64,000 nucleotides of DNA from Lachnospiraceae bacterium (GCA_910574865.1 CAJTDN010000016.1:49711-113710); one strand, 5' to 3'; positions 1 through 8,152 are shown, counted from the stretch's first letter. The notes: a model not told the origin generated them from the letters alone. Numbers and translations: made by a program.

Positions 1-229
1 ACACGTCAAAATCTTCCAGTTCGCGTGTCATTTTTTCGGACAAGTGATATCCGTTTTCGTCTTGCGACAATTGCCCGGCAACCTCCTCGGCGGTTTTCCA
101 AGGGTAGGAGTTGGGCAGTTGGCTTCTGGTATATAGGAACAGCAAGGTTATGTTCAAGGCGGCGAGCAAAAGAAAAGATAAAAGTAGGATGCCGATGAAA
201 CGCCGAATGAGCCTGGGTACGCTTTTCAT
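1..229 (-). CDS. Sensor histidine kinase, N-terminal part only
   Basis: Only the first 76 codons lie in the window; the gene runs off the left edge. The ATG at 229 follows the TAA of the response regulator gene by six bases, so both form one operon, and a purine stretch in the last regulator codons can act as ribosome site. A basic N-terminus is followed by one hydrophobic segment at about residues 9-33, the first membrane helix, and then the beginning of an outside loop. No kinase motif is visible, so the class is inferred from the position next to an OmpR-type regulator. Probably senses a cell-envelope or peptide signal, given the exporter across the divergent promoter. Confidence 0.75.
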   Translation of the reverse strand, partial: MKSVPRLIRRFIGILLLSFLLLAALNITLLFLYTRSQLPNSYPWKTAEEVAGQLSQDENGYHLSEKMTRELEDFDV

Positions 230-235
230 GATGAT

Positions 236-940
236 TTACCTGCCTTCCACGATAAGTTTATAACCGAGTCCCTTCATCGTAATCAGGGAAACGGGGCGGG
301 ATGGGTTCGTTTCGATTTTTTCCCGGATGCGGCGCACGTGCGCCATCAACGAATTTTCGTAACCATATGGGTTGTCGCCCCAGGCGGCCTCGCAGAGCGC
401 GTCAATGGTGACGATTCGTCCCGCGTTCCGATAGAGGCAGGTGAGAATGTCGTGCTCTTTTGCCGTGAGCGGGAGGCGTTCTTCGTTTTTTATCACTTCC
501 GCGCGTTCAAAGTCGATTTCACAGCCGGACAACCTTACAAGCGGGTTTTCGCCTTTATAGCTCCGGCGGAGGATTGCATTGACACGGAAAAGGAGTTCTT
601 TGGGCAAGAACGGTTTTACCATGTAGTCGTCCGCGCCGAGGCCGAATCCGCGGAATTTGTCCTCGTCCTCCCCCCGGGCCGTCAAAAACAGCACGGGATA
701 ATCCGAAGTGCGCTTTAACTGTTCCATAAGGTCGAAACCGTTGCCGTCGGGGAGCATGACGTCGAGGATGGCAAGCTCCGGGTGGTAGGCCGAAGAAAGC
801 GCGACGGCCTCCTTCATCGTCTTCGCGGTGGCAATCTTTTGAAAACCATCCTCGCTTAAAATGGAACATACCATGTCCAAAAGTTCTTGTTCGTCATCGA
901 CAAGTAAAATACGTTTCTGTTTCAAATAATCAAAATCCAT
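236..940 (-). CDS. OmpR/PhoB-family response regulator
   Basis: A 234-residue two-domain regulator. The receiver domain (about residues 10-125) shows the acidic pair in LLVDDE, the phospho-acceptor Asp in LAILDVMLPDG, the Thr/Lys positions in FLTARGE and VKPF. The C-terminal winged helix (about 135-232) ends in MKGLGYKL, typical of OmpR DNA-binding domains. The start ATG at 940 has AAGGGGG seven bases upstream, and a TATAAT box lies at 970-975 on the reverse strand. It heads an operon with the kinase and is divergent from a LanFEG-type exporter. By analogy with NisRK, SpaRK and CprRK it probably controls that exporter, which the half-sites at 1012-1052 support. Confidence 0.93.
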   Translation of the reverse strand: MDFDYLKQKRILLVDDEQELLDMVCSILSEDGFQKIATAKTMKEAVALSSAYHPELAILDVMLPDGNGFDLMEQLKRTSDYPVLFLTARGEDEDKFRGFGLGADDYMVKPFLPKELLFRVNAILRRSYKGENPLVRLSGCEIDFERAEVIKNEERLPLTAKEHDILTCLYRNAGRIVTIDALCEAAWGDNPYGYENSLMAHVRRIREKIETNPSRPVSLITMKGLGYKLIVEGR

Positions 941-1011
941 GTGGATACCCCCTTGTATTTGCGCTTTGCATTATAACATATAATTTCTCTTTTTTCTAAG
1001 CTTTTGGAGAA

Positions 1012-1067
1012 TTGTAAGGGAAATGTAAGGTTGAGAGAAGGTTGGCGCAAGGTCGGCGTGGTATCAT
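1012..1067 (+). promoter_or_regulatory. Exporter promoter with four AAGG half-sites in 11-bp phase
   Basis: AAGG occurs at 1016, 1027, 1038 and 1049, exactly 11 bp apart, with the first two in the longer match TTGTAAGG/ATGTAAGG. A TATCAT box follows at 1062-1067, and there is no good -35 element. Direct repeats in 11-bp phase just upstream of a -10 box are the usual layout for an OmpR-family activator, so this is probably where the adjacent regulator binds. Confidence 0.6.
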
Positions 1068-1161
1068 GCAAGCATGCGGCAGGGAAGTTCCCGGGTTTGG
1101 CAAGCGTGGAGCGATGAATTTGCCGCAGTTGGAACACTTGATGAGAAAGGAGAAAACGAGG

Positions 1162-1995
1162 ATGGATATCATGGAAACGAAAAACCTGACGAAGTCCTAT
1201 GCGGATTTCGTTGCGGTTTCGGGCTTGAACCTGCACGTTCCCAAGGGGGCGGTCTACGGTTTTTTGGGGCCGAACGGGGCGGGCAAGTCCACGACGATGA
1301 AAATGTTTTTGGGGTTGACGAAGCCGACAAGCGGGTCGTTTACGATTGACGGGAAGCGCTATCCTGAAAACCGGGTGGAAATTTTGCGAGAGATTGGATC
1401 GTTTATCGAGGCTCCGGCATTTTACGGAAACTTAAGCGGCGAGGAAAACCTTGAAATCATTCGCCGGATATTGGGGCTTCCGAAATCTTCCGTGCCGGAG
1501 GCGCTTGAAACCGTGGGGTTGACGCCATTTAAAAAGCGGCTTGCGAGAAAATATTCGCTCGGCATGAAACAGCGGCTGGGCCTTGCGGGCGCGTTGATTG
1601 GGAGACCGCCGATTTTGATTTTGGACGAACCGACAAACGGGCTCGACCCTGTCGGCATCCACGAAATCCGGACGCTGATTCGCTCCCTGCCGGAAAAATT
1701 TGACTGTACGGTACTGGTGTCGTCTCATTTGTTGTCCGAGATTGAACTGATGGCGGATTATGTCGGCATTTTAAACCATGGGCATCTATTGTTCGAGGGG
1801 ACGCTAGAGGAGCTAAAAGAAAACGCGGTCTCAAGGGGATATCCTACCGATAATCTGGAAGAGATGTTCCTCGCCCTCATCGATGCCGACAACCGGATGC
1901 CGGAGAAACGGATGCCGGAGAAACGGTCATCAAAGAACTGGACATCGGAGAAACGGATGCCGGGAGAACATCGGCGGAAAGGGGGAGCCGGATGA
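1162..1995 (+). CDS. Lantibiotic-immunity-type ABC transporter, ATPase (LanF/BcrA-like)
   Basis: Energises export of an antimicrobial peptide or drug with the two permeases that follow. Visible motifs are Walker A GPNGAGKST (about residues 34-42), the signature SLGMKQRLG and Walker B ILILDEPTNGLDP. The stretch IGSFIEAPAFYGNLSGEENL is typical of LanF/BcrA proteins. The chosen start (1162) has AAGGAG about nine bases upstream; ATG 1171 is an alternative. The C-terminus carries an unusual basic tail made of five degenerate 15-bp repeats (from 1894, consensus CGGATGCCGGAGAAA), which most family members lack. The stop overlaps the next start. Substrate is not determinable. Confidence 0.9.
   Translation: MDIMETKNLTKSYADFVAVSGLNLHVPKGAVYGFLGPNGAGKSTTMKMFLGLTKPTSGSFTIDGKRYPENRVEILREIGSFIEAPAFYGNLSGEENLEIIRRILGLPKSSVPEALETVGLTPFKKRLARKYSLGMKQRLGLAGALIGRPPILILDEPTNGLDPVGIHEIRTLIRSLPEKFDCTVLVSSHLLSEIELMADYVGILNHGHLLFEGTLEELKENAVSRGYPTDNLEEMFLALIDADNRMPEKRMPEKRSSKNWTSEKRMPGEHRRKGGAG
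1894..1968 (+). repeat. Five 15-bp degenerate tandem repeats coding the ATPase tail
   Basis: Units at 1894, 1909, 1924, 1939 and 1954. The first two are identical (CGGATGCCGGAGAAA) and the others are diverged. They add RMPEK-type residues after the normal end of the ATPase. Confidence 0.8.
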
Positions 1996-2813
1996 TGCGT
2001 ACTTTTTCAGGACGTAGGAGCGTTTTGCCGAAATGTAATGGTGTTTTGTCAGGATGCAATGGCATTTTGCTGGAAGGGAGGAAAATAAAGCGGACGGGAT
2101 TTTTCCCGGCGTTTTTCGGCGGCGGCATCCTGGCGGCGGCCGTTCCCATCGTCAACATGGCGGTTCGCTCGGAAATGTATTTGGGACTGCAAGGGACTGC
2201 CATTCAAATTCTGATGGACGCGAACTGGCAAATGATGGCGATGTTGAACGTTTTGCTGGTCGTGTCGGGTGCTTGTCTTTTATATCATGTCGAACATGCC
2301 GATGGCGGCCTGCAAAAAATGCGGTCGCTTCCCATTCGGGAAGGTTCTGTTTTCTTCGGGAAGGTGGCCGTGATGATGCTCATGTGTGTCTTGGTGCTGG
2401 CAATGGAGGCCGCGTCGGTTTCATTTTGTTCGTGGCATTGGTTCAAAGGCCAAGCGGGTGGCGGTCAATGGAGAGGCGAAGGTGGGAACATGTTTGCAAT
2501 AGAGTTGTGCAAAAGCTTTGGCTACGCGTTTTTGTTGATACTGCCATGTGTCGTCTTGTCGTTTTTGATAGCGGAAGCGTGCAAGAACATGTGGGTTTCG
2601 CTCGGAATCGGCGTCGTCTGTGTTTTTACCGCGACCATGCTGCCGACAAGTTCGTTCGTCTTGTCGCTCTTTCCGTTCGCGATGCCCTTCCAGGTGTTTG
2701 CCGGGATGGAGGCGGCGTGGGTGACGCGCTTTGCCTGCGCGGCCGTCGTGGAGATTGTCGTGCTGGGTGGGGTGGAGAGACTCGTAGTGAGGGGGAAGGG
2801 GGCATTCGAATGA
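1992..2813 (+). CDS. ABC-2 permease, LanE/MutE-like
   Basis: First of two membrane subunits of the exporter. The 273 residues contain about six hydrophobic segments, beginning near residue 38, with a long central loop near residues 140-160. The gene starts inside the ATPase stop (ATGA overlap at 1992) behind GGGGGAG. Its first ~35 residues look added: the DNA at about 2025-2080 is a degenerate ~21-bp repeat around TTTTG-N8-AATGG, and the part resembling the family begins near LEGRKIKRTG. The family is assigned from size, topology and gene order (F-E-G), as these permeases are poorly conserved. The gene ends in another ATGA overlap with the second permease. Confidence 0.8.
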   Translation: MMRTFSGRRSVLPKCNGVLSGCNGILLEGRKIKRTGFFPAFFGGGILAAAVPIVNMAVRSEMYLGLQGTAIQILMDANWQMMAMLNVLLVVSGACLLYHVEHADGGLQKMRSLPIREGSVFFGKVAVMMLMCVLVLAMEAASVSFCSWHWFKGQAGGGQWRGEGGNMFAIELCKSFGYAFLLILPCVVLSFLIAEACKNMWVSLGIGVVCVFTATMLPTSSFVLSLFPFAMPFQVFAGMEAAWVTRFACAAVVEIVVLGGVERLVVRGKGAFE

Positions 2814-3580
2814 ATTTTTTACCGCTTCTTGGCGTTGAATTTCAGAAGATACGGCGTTCGGGGATTTTTATCATCTTGTTCGCCTCGACGGTCATCCTAT
2901 GGATACCGTCCATCGTCAATTCGGAATCAAATTTTTACATGCAGGCGGAGGGAGTTTCCCCGGAACATAATTTTTTTATCCAGGGCTTCATGGCCATGTC
3001 CTGGTTCATGTTTCCGGCCAGCATGGTGGTCGGGACGGTTCTTGTCAGCCAGACGGAGAGGATGAACAAGGGAATTTTGAAAATGCTTGCCCTGCCGGTT
3101 GGTACGGTGAGGCTTTGCCTGGCCAAATTCGTCGTATTGCTGGTGCTTTCGGCGGCGCAGGTGCTCATGATGACGGGCATGTATTATATCGGCGCGGCCA
3201 TTTGCTCCGTGACGCGGGACTATGATTTTATCCTGCCGCCCCTGTTCGTCATGGGAAAAATCAGCATCCTATTTTTGTCCGCCATACCGATGCTTTCGTT
3301 TTTCTGGATGTTGTCCGTGTGCATCCAGACCCCGATTTTTTCCATCGGTATCGGTTTGGCATCAATCGTGCCGTCCGTGTTGGTGATTAATACCAAGATT
3401 TGGTTCGCGTACCCCATGTCGTATTCCTTTTTTGTAATCGTGGCGGAATATGGCAAATTGGCGACGAACCTGGATACGGCGCAAGTAGAATTCGTGCCAT
3501 GGATTCCCGTGGCCGTCGTGATTAGCATGACTTGTTTGTGTGTTTCCTGCCTTTGTTTTGGGCGGGCGGAAAGGAGATAA
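2810..3580 (+). CDS. ABC-2 permease, LanG/MutG-like
   Basis: Second membrane subunit, 256 residues, with about six predicted membrane helices. The N-terminal pattern MNFLPLLGVEFQKIRRSG is typical of permeases of bacitracin and lantibiotic exporters. The start at 2810 overlaps the previous stop (ATGA), which implies translational coupling, although the same frame stays open far upstream (to 2054) because of the GC-rich sequence. It functions with the ATPase at 1162 and the permease at 1992 in removing a peptide or drug from the membrane. No precursor peptide or modification gene is adjacent, so this is more likely a resistance module than self-immunity. Confidence 0.82.
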   Translation: MNFLPLLGVEFQKIRRSGIFIILFASTVILWIPSIVNSESNFYMQAEGVSPEHNFFIQGFMAMSWFMFPASMVVGTVLVSQTERMNKGILKMLALPVGTVRLCLAKFVVLLVLSAAQVLMMTGMYYIGAAICSVTRDYDFILPPLFVMGKISILFLSAIPMLSFFWMLSVCIQTPIFSIGIGLASIVPSVLVINTKIWFAYPMSYSFFVIVAEYGKLATNLDTAQVEFVPWIPVAVVISMTCLCVSCLCFGRAERR

Positions 3581-3587
3581 TATTGTT

Positions 3588-3866
3588 ATGAAAGAAAAAA
3601 TTTTAACCATTGTCAGTACCATATTGCTTTTCGTTCCTTGGACGATTCTTCCATTGAGGTCGTTTGATTGGGCGTTGAAATCCCCCGTTGCCGAGATTAT
3701 GATTTCTTGTTACGCGGTGTTCATGATTCTGGGCGGGATGTTCACGGTTTTTTTGTATGTCAGGGCGAAAGTGCAAAATAACTGGATGAAGGTGTGCCTG
3801 GTCATCAATTGCCTATATGCGGTCGGCGGCGCATGCGCGCTGGGGATGATGGTGACGCAGAAATAG
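3588..3866 (+). CDS. Small membrane protein of the exporter operon
   Basis: A 92-residue protein with three hydrophobic segments (about 5-24, 32-55 and 64-85) and no recognised domain. The ATG at 3588 has AAGGAG seven to eight bases upstream, in the tail of the LanG-like gene, so it is the fourth gene of that operon. Position suggests an accessory or immunity peptide acting with the exporter, as small membrane proteins often accompany such transporters. This is inference only. A promoter-like pair follows immediately, marking the operon end. Confidence 0.8.
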   Translation: MKEKILTIVSTILLFVPWTILPLRSFDWALKSPVAEIMISCYAVFMILGGMFTVFLYVRAKVQNNWMKVCLVINCLYAVGGACALGMMVTQK

Positions 3867-3868
3867 TA

Positions 3869-3898
3869 TTGACTTTTGCTATCCGGGGCGTATATACT
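3869..3898 (+). promoter_or_regulatory. Sigma-A-type promoter before a gene relic
   Basis: TTGACT at 3869-3874 and TATACT at 3893-3898 with an 18-bp spacer. It points into the relic reading frame at 3998, which ends at a strong hairpin. Confidence 0.5.
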
Positions 3899-3997
3899 GT
3901 ACACCGACGCTACAAGGATATCTATAAACTTATGGCTCTTATGGCTGCCATGCGTGGCCGAAGTTCGTGAATGGTGACAGATTGTGGGGGGTGGTTC

Positions 3998-4081
3998 ATG
4001 GCAAGAACGGTGGGAATCGCGCCGGAGCGGATTCATAAATATGGGTTCGCGTTCGATGGGAAGAAGGTATTGATCGGATAA
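3998..4081 (+). pseudogene. 27-codon scar of an AAA-ATPase/PD-(D/E)XK family gene
   Basis: A short frame with a G-rich ribosome-site-like stretch codes for a peptide that begins MARTVGI and ends YGFAFDGKKVLIG. From memory of the family, the first motif is the usual N-terminus and the second the usual C-terminus of the clostridial AAA-ATPase with a PD-(D/E)XK (DUF1703) tail, normally over 500 residues. The whole middle is missing without a frameshift. It keeps a promoter (3869) and a terminator (4091). It could still be transcribed and translated as a micro-peptide, but decay by internal deletion is the simpler reading. Confidence 0.5.
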
Positions 4082-4090
4082 AAATAGTAC

Positions 4091-4138
4091 GGGATGGCGC
4101 GCCCTTGTTTCAATCACTGGCGCGGCCATCCCACTTTT
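4091..4138 (+). terminator. Hairpin terminator after the relic
   Basis: Arms 4091-4101 (GGGATGGCGCG) and 4121-4132 (CGCGGCCATCCC) with one bulged base, followed by ACTTTTTC. Confidence 0.7.
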
Positions 4139-4180
4139 TCTTATGTCATAGGAAACTTCGTTCAATAACGGGTTAAGCCA

Positions 4181-5038
4181 TCAGCTTTCGGCCAATTCCG
4201 TCAGGGAATGGAACGTATATCCCATCTCTTCCCATTTCGCCAGCAATTCATCCAGAATTTCCGCGTTGGTTTTCGACGTGCTGTGCAAAAGGACGATGGC
4301 TCCAGGATGGATGCGCTTTGTCAGTTTTTGCATGGCCTCCTCGTGGGTGGGCTGGTCATTTTCGTACCAGTCCACGTAGGCGAGGCTCCAGAAGAACGTC
4401 GTGTAACCGAGATTCCCGGCCATCTGCAGGTTGCTTTCGCTGTATTTGCCCTGCGGCGGCCGATAATATTTCAGCATCTCGCCGCCGGTGATTTCCTGGT
4501 AGGCGTTTTCCACGTCTTGTAGTTCCTTTATAAAACTTTCCGTGGTCGAGATTTGCGACATGTCCGGGTGGTGGTATGTATGGTTGCCGACGACGTGTCC
4601 TTCTTCGGCCATCCGCTTGATTAAGTCCGGGTTTGATTCGATGTAGGTGCCGACCACGAAGAACGCGGCCGGCGCCTCATGTTTTTTCAAGGCGTCTAAA
4701 ATGGCCGGGGTGTTTCCGTTTTCGTATCCGGCGTCAAAGGTCAGGTAAATGACTTTTTCGTCGGTCATGTCGGCATAATAGGCGTTGTATTTTTTCAAGG
4801 ACTCGGCTGTCGCGTTGGCGACGGGACGCTCCCCCTCTTTCTGGAAGCTCAGTCCCCAATTTTCCGTCTCGGCAAGCGTGGCCGTGCCGGAAGCCTCCTG
4901 GTGCGGCGGAAGGTATTCCTCCCGGAACCTGGCGGCGAGGCTGCCCGCCAGGAAGGCGAAAGTAAACAGCAGGGTAAACGTGACGGTGCGCGTTAGAAAA
5001 TAACGCAACTTTTGAAAAGAATCGGAATGAAGGTTCAT
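4181..5038 (-). CDS. pdaA: PdaA-like polysaccharide deacetylase
   Basis: A 285-residue membrane-anchored carbohydrate esterase family 4 protein. One hydrophobic anchor lies at about residues 14-34, followed by the NodB domain. Motif 1 is TFDAGYENGNT, in the FDAGYEN form typical of the delta-lactam de-N-acetylase PdaA; motif 2 is HTYHHPDM; motif 3 is RPPQGKYSE; and a late LLHS motif is present. PdaA removes acetyl groups from N-acetylmuramate in spore cortex peptidoglycan, so a sporulation role is likely but not proven here. The start at 5038 was chosen because the anchor begins close behind it; its ribosome site (GGTGG) is weak. It stands alone, convergent with the relic at 3998. Confidence 0.87.
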   Translation of the reverse strand: MNLHSDSFQKLRYFLTRTVTFTLLFTFAFLAGSLAARFREEYLPPHQEASGTATLAETENWGLSFQKEGERPVANATAESLKKYNAYYADMTDEKVIYLTFDAGYENGNTPAILDALKKHEAPAAFFVVGTYIESNPDLIKRMAEEGHVVGNHTYHHPDMSQISTTESFIKELQDVENAYQEITGGEMLKYYRPPQGKYSESNLQMAGNLGYTTFFWSLAYVDWYENDQPTHEEAMQKLTKRIHPGAIVLLHSTSKTNAEILDELLAKWEEMGYTFHSLTELAES

Positions 5039-5285
5039 GTTACCACCGATATTCGTTTTTCTAACAAAATATGCGGGGGAGGGGCAAAATATGACTGGAT
5101 TTGGTGCGCCCGGGATTGTTGCTTGGGAGATCTTGACGAAGATTCTTTTGATATGTGGTTGCCGAATACAAAAAATCATGGTAAAGTAATAATGATAATT
5201 TCAGTATGGTTTTACATATCTGACATGGACGTGCCGGCGCATGATAAAAGCCGTGACAATAAGTCGAGCATAAGGAGGGAACCCA

Positions 5286-6071
5286 TTGGAATTTATTCGG
5301 ACGATTTTTCGGAGACGGGCGGACGTTTCAAAACAAGCGGTGGCTTTCGTGGACTATGAGCACTGGTATTATTCTTACCACAACCTATATGGGATCAAGC
5401 CCGGGATATCCGCCTGGCGCAAAGAACTGGAAACACAATTTGAGCTCCTGGACATCCTGGTATTTGGCGACTTTTCCCAACCCGCCATAAACCAGGAACT
5501 TTGCAAAATCCGGGAGGCGACCAACACCATCATAGAAACCGCACATCCCGGATTTAAAAAAGACATGACGGATTTTATCATGTTGGACTATTTGTACCGG
5601 ATGGTCTCCGAAAACAAGGACATAGACACTTACATCCTCTTTACCGGCGACGGCCACTTCCAGCCCGTGACAAAATACCTCACGCAAGTAAAGAAAAAAG
5701 GTGTCGTCATCTATGGGGTTCGGGGCGCTTTCAGCAGCCGGCTGAAAGCTTCCGCCTCAAAATGCATCGAGTATCCTTACCAGGAGGAACTGGTTCCGGG
5801 GTATTATGACATGATCATACGGCATTTCGATTATATTTCCAATAAAAACATCAATCCGACTTTCCTGAAAACCGTGGAGGTCATTGCGGAGCGCAACCAG
5901 GCACCGGTGGACGTGGTGCGGGCGGTTTTCCAGGAAATGCTGGACAAGGGGTATGTTTACCAGGAAGAAACCCCCGTGGCCTTCAACCGCAAAATAAGGA
6001 CCGTCCGTGCCAACTGGGAACTGCTGATCAAGGACGGCCTGTGGAATCCGGATGCCGACGTTGAAGCGTAA
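5286..6071 (+). CDS. NYN-domain protein (LabA/DUF88-like)
   Basis: A 261-residue cytoplasmic protein. The first ~165 residues form a NYN (PIN-like) nuclease fold with acidic motifs in VAFVDYEHW, the Asp in DFIMLDYLYRM and the Asp in LFTGDGHFQP; these positions bind metal in active members. The last ~80 residues look like a small winged helix. NYN proteins act on RNA or serve regulatory roles; the target is unknown. Translation apparently starts at TTG 5286, placed six bases behind a perfect AAGGAGGG; no in-frame ATG lies nearby. A possible promoter (TTGCCG, 17 bp, TAAAGT) is at 5159-5187. Single-gene unit. Confidence 0.82.
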   Translation: MEFIRTIFRRRADVSKQAVAFVDYEHWYYSYHNLYGIKPGISAWRKELETQFELLDILVFGDFSQPAINQELCKIREATNTIIETAHPGFKKDMTDFIMLDYLYRMVSENKDIDTYILFTGDGHFQPVTKYLTQVKKKGVVIYGVRGAFSSRLKASASKCIEYPYQEELVPGYYDMIIRHFDYISNKNINPTFLKTVEVIAERNQAPVDVVRAVFQEMLDKGYVYQEETPVAFNRKIRTVRANWELLIKDGLWNPDADVEA

Positions 6072-6107
6072 AGGTTATTTGTTGGTGGAGAAAAAACAAT
6101 TCCATGC

Positions 6108-6136
6108 TTGCATTCTTGTTATAAAACAAGTATAGT
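6108..6136 (+). promoter_or_regulatory. nagB promoter with an inverted repeat in the spacer
   Basis: TTGCAT (6108-6113), 17-bp spacer, TATAGT (6131-6136). The spacer holds CTTGTT-ATAA-AACAAG (6115-6130), a perfect 6-bp dyad that would let a repressor block RNA polymerase. Confidence 0.6.
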
Positions 6137-6248
6137 ATTAAGTGTGAGGTTTTTGTGGGAGGAACGGGGCCGTTCGGGTGTGTGCCGCATGGGCGGCGGG
6201 CGGCATGGCGGGTTCTCCTGACGATAAAAAGACAGCGAGGTAAAAGAG

Positions 6249-6974
6249 ATGCGTATTTACAAGGAAAAGGATTATGAGGCAATGAGCCGCCGGGCGGCAA
6301 GCATCATCGCGGCGCAGGTGATTTTGAAGCCCGATTGCGTGCTGGGGCTGGCGACGGGTTCGACCCCCATCGGGGCGTACAAGAGGCTTGTGAAGCAGTA
6401 TAAGAAGGGGAAACTGGATTTTTCCGCCGTGCGTACGGTAAACCTGGACGAGTACAAGGGGCTTGGCGCGGGAGACGAACAGAGTTACATAAATTTCATG
6501 AATGAAAATTTATTTTCCCACGTCAACATTGCCAAGGAAAACACGAACGTCCCGAACGGTCTGAACAAGGACGCGGCCGCGGAATGTGCGCGCTACGACA
6601 AGGTGATTGCCGACATGGGCGGAATCGACTTGCAGCTTTTGGGAATCGGGAATAACGGGCATATCGGGTTCAACGAACCGGCAAAGAGTTTCGCCGACGG
6701 GACACATATGGTGACGTTGGAAGAGGGGACGAGGGAGGCGAACGCCAGGTTTTTCTCTTCCCTTGACGAAGTGCCGACGGCGGCTTACACGATGGGGGTC
6801 GGCTCCATCATGCGGGCGAAGATGATTCTCCTGGTTGCTTCCGGCAAGGCCAAGGCGCAGGCGGTGAAGGACACCGTTTCAGGACCTGTCACGCCGAAGG
6901 TTCCGGCATCGGTGCTGCAGCTCCACCCGAACGTGGTATTGGTCGGGGACGAGGACGCGATGTCGTTATTGTAA
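6249..6974 (+). CDS. nagB: Glucosamine-6-phosphate deaminase
   Basis: Converts glucosamine 6-phosphate to fructose 6-phosphate and ammonia, the last step of N-acetylglucosamine use. The 241 residues match the usual length. Visible family motifs are LGLATGSTP near residue 36, VNLDEYKGL with the catalytic Asp, QLLGIGNNGHIGFNEP with the active-site Asn-His region, and a C-terminal LQLHPNVVLVGDEDA. The ATG at 6249 follows a weak GCGAGG site. Transcribed alone from the promoter at 6108 and ended by the hairpin at 7041. The rpiR-type regulator downstream and nagA beyond it make one functional unit. Confidence 0.97.
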   Translation: MRIYKEKDYEAMSRRAASIIAAQVILKPDCVLGLATGSTPIGAYKRLVKQYKKGKLDFSAVRTVNLDEYKGLGAGDEQSYINFMNENLFSHVNIAKENTNVPNGLNKDAAAECARYDKVIADMGGIDLQLLGIGNNGHIGFNEPAKSFADGTHMVTLEEGTREANARFFSSLDEVPTAAYTMGVGSIMRAKMILLVASGKAKAQAVKDTVSGPVTPKVPASVLQLHPNVVLVGDEDAMSLL

Positions 6975-7040
6975 AGAATGAAGCCATTATAAAATGTGGG
7001 AGCTGTTGCAAAAATAGAAACCACCATAAAAACAAAGATG

Positions 7041-7070
7041 CACTCCGCGGTTTGCCGCGGGGTGTTTCAT
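7041..7070. terminator. Shared terminator of nagB and the RpiR regulator
   Basis: CACTCCGCGG, TTTG loop, CCGCGGGGTG (7041-7064), then TTTCATT. It sits between convergent genes and may serve both strands. Confidence 0.75.
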
Positions 7071-7075
7071 TACCT

Positions 7076-7957
7076 TTAGCCGCGATATTTTTTCAATCGT
7101 TTCCAAAGCGTGGATCCGTCTTCCACACCGTGCCCGTTCGGCATCTGTTTCATTGCCAGGCAGGACGCGTAAAGTAAATCAAGGCTTAATAGGAGTGGGA
7201 GCATCGGGGAAACCATGTTCCCATATTCTAGCCCTTTGACGGTGGAGACGGGGAGTGTTTCGTCGAGCTTGCCGAACCAGCCCTTGCCGCGTCCCGCAGT
7301 GACGCAGACGGTTCTGGCGCCTTTCGCGGCGGCGGAAAGGAGCGCGTCGCGGATTTCCATTGTCTGCGCGCTCAAGGTGATGCCGATGACCAGGCTTTCT
7401 CTTTTCAGGCGGGTTTCGTTGATTACCATTTGATGGTAGTCCGTGACGGCCTTGATGTCGATGCCGGCCTTTAGCATCCGCAGCTCGAATTCCGTGGCGG
7501 CAAGGCCGGAACTGCCGAGCCCGTAGACGAAGACTTGTCCGGCCTTGCAAATCATGGCGCTGATTTTCCTTAAGCGTTTGTCATCGACGGTGGCCGCCGC
7601 CTTGGACAAGATGTTTCCATAGGTGGAAAATACTTCGTCCGAGGATGTCCGGCCGTTTGGCGCCTGTTTCTTTTCATCTGGAGAGATTCCGTATGAATGT
7701 GGGTCGTTTGCCGACCCGTCCCCCTTCTCCAATGCCGCCTCATAGAGATAGAGAAATTCCCGATAGCCGTGATAACCCATTTTCTGGGCAAAGCGCGACA
7801 AGGAAGCCTCGGAAACGTGCAGCTTCCGGGACATGTTTTTGGCGGTAAAATTTCCCGCATGTTTATTTTTGAGAAAAAAGTCCGCGATCAGTTTCTCGGT
7901 CGGCGTGAAATAGGGGTAATATTTTTCCAGGGAAGCAAAAATGACGGAATCCGGCAT
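7076..7957 (-). CDS. RpiR/MurR-family regulator with SIS domain
   Basis: A 293-residue regulator. An N-terminal helix-turn-helix (about residues 1-77, including FTAKNMSRKLHVSEASLSRFA) is followed by a sugar-isomerase (SIS) domain (about 120-250) with FVYGLGSSG and VIGITLSAQT, the phosphosugar-binding positions. Such proteins sense phosphorylated amino sugars such as glucosamine 6-phosphate or N-acetylmuramic acid 6-phosphate. Start 7957 has AAAGGA about eight bases upstream. It lies between nagB and nagA, convergent with the first and divergent from the second, and the palindrome at 8045 lies between it and nagA. It very probably controls both. Confidence 0.93.
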   Translation of the reverse strand: MPDSVIFASLEKYYPYFTPTEKLIADFFLKNKHAGNFTAKNMSRKLHVSEASLSRFAQKMGYHGYREFLYLYEAALEKGDGSANDPHSYGISPDEKKQAPNGRTSSDEVFSTYGNILSKAAATVDDKRLRKISAMICKAGQVFVYGLGSSGLAATEFELRMLKAGIDIKAVTDYHQMVINETRLKRESLVIGITLSAQTMEIRDALLSAAAKGARTVCVTAGRGKGWFGKLDETLPVSTVKGLEYGNMVSPMLPLLLSLDLLYASCLAMKQMPNGHGVEDGSTLWKRLKKYRG

Positions 7958-8044
7958 GGCAAAAATCCTTTCTTGTCGTTTGTGTGCAAACCATAGGGAT
8001 TGCGCGTAATGTTTATGACCATGATATCATTTTTACGGGAGGAT

Positions 8045-8058
8045 TGAAAGTACTTTCA
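8045..8058. promoter_or_regulatory. Perfect 14-bp palindrome, candidate RpiR operator
   Basis: TGAAAGTACTTTCA is a perfect palindrome between the divergent rpiR and nagA genes, about 65 bp upstream of the nagA -35 box. Dimeric SIS-domain regulators bind such dyads; identity as the operator is inferred from location. Confidence 0.55.
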
Positions 8059-8123
8059 GGAAATTTTGCGTTTACCCATATTTATTGATAATGTGATTGC
8101 TCTTCCAGTATTTGTCCAAAGGC

Positions 8124-8152
8124 TTGTATTTTTCACTTGAAGCCGTTATAGT
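8124..8152 (+). promoter_or_regulatory. nagA operon promoter
   Basis: TTGTAT (8124-8129), 17-bp spacer, TATAGT (8147-8152). Reads into nagA and the GH20 gene; the 5' leader is about 140 bases. Confidence 0.65.

Noticed and set aside
2054..2809. A 252-codon open stretch upstream of the second permease in its frame
   Set aside because: It overlaps the first permease in another frame; the sequence is Arg/Gly-rich shadow coding, and the real start overlaps the preceding stop.
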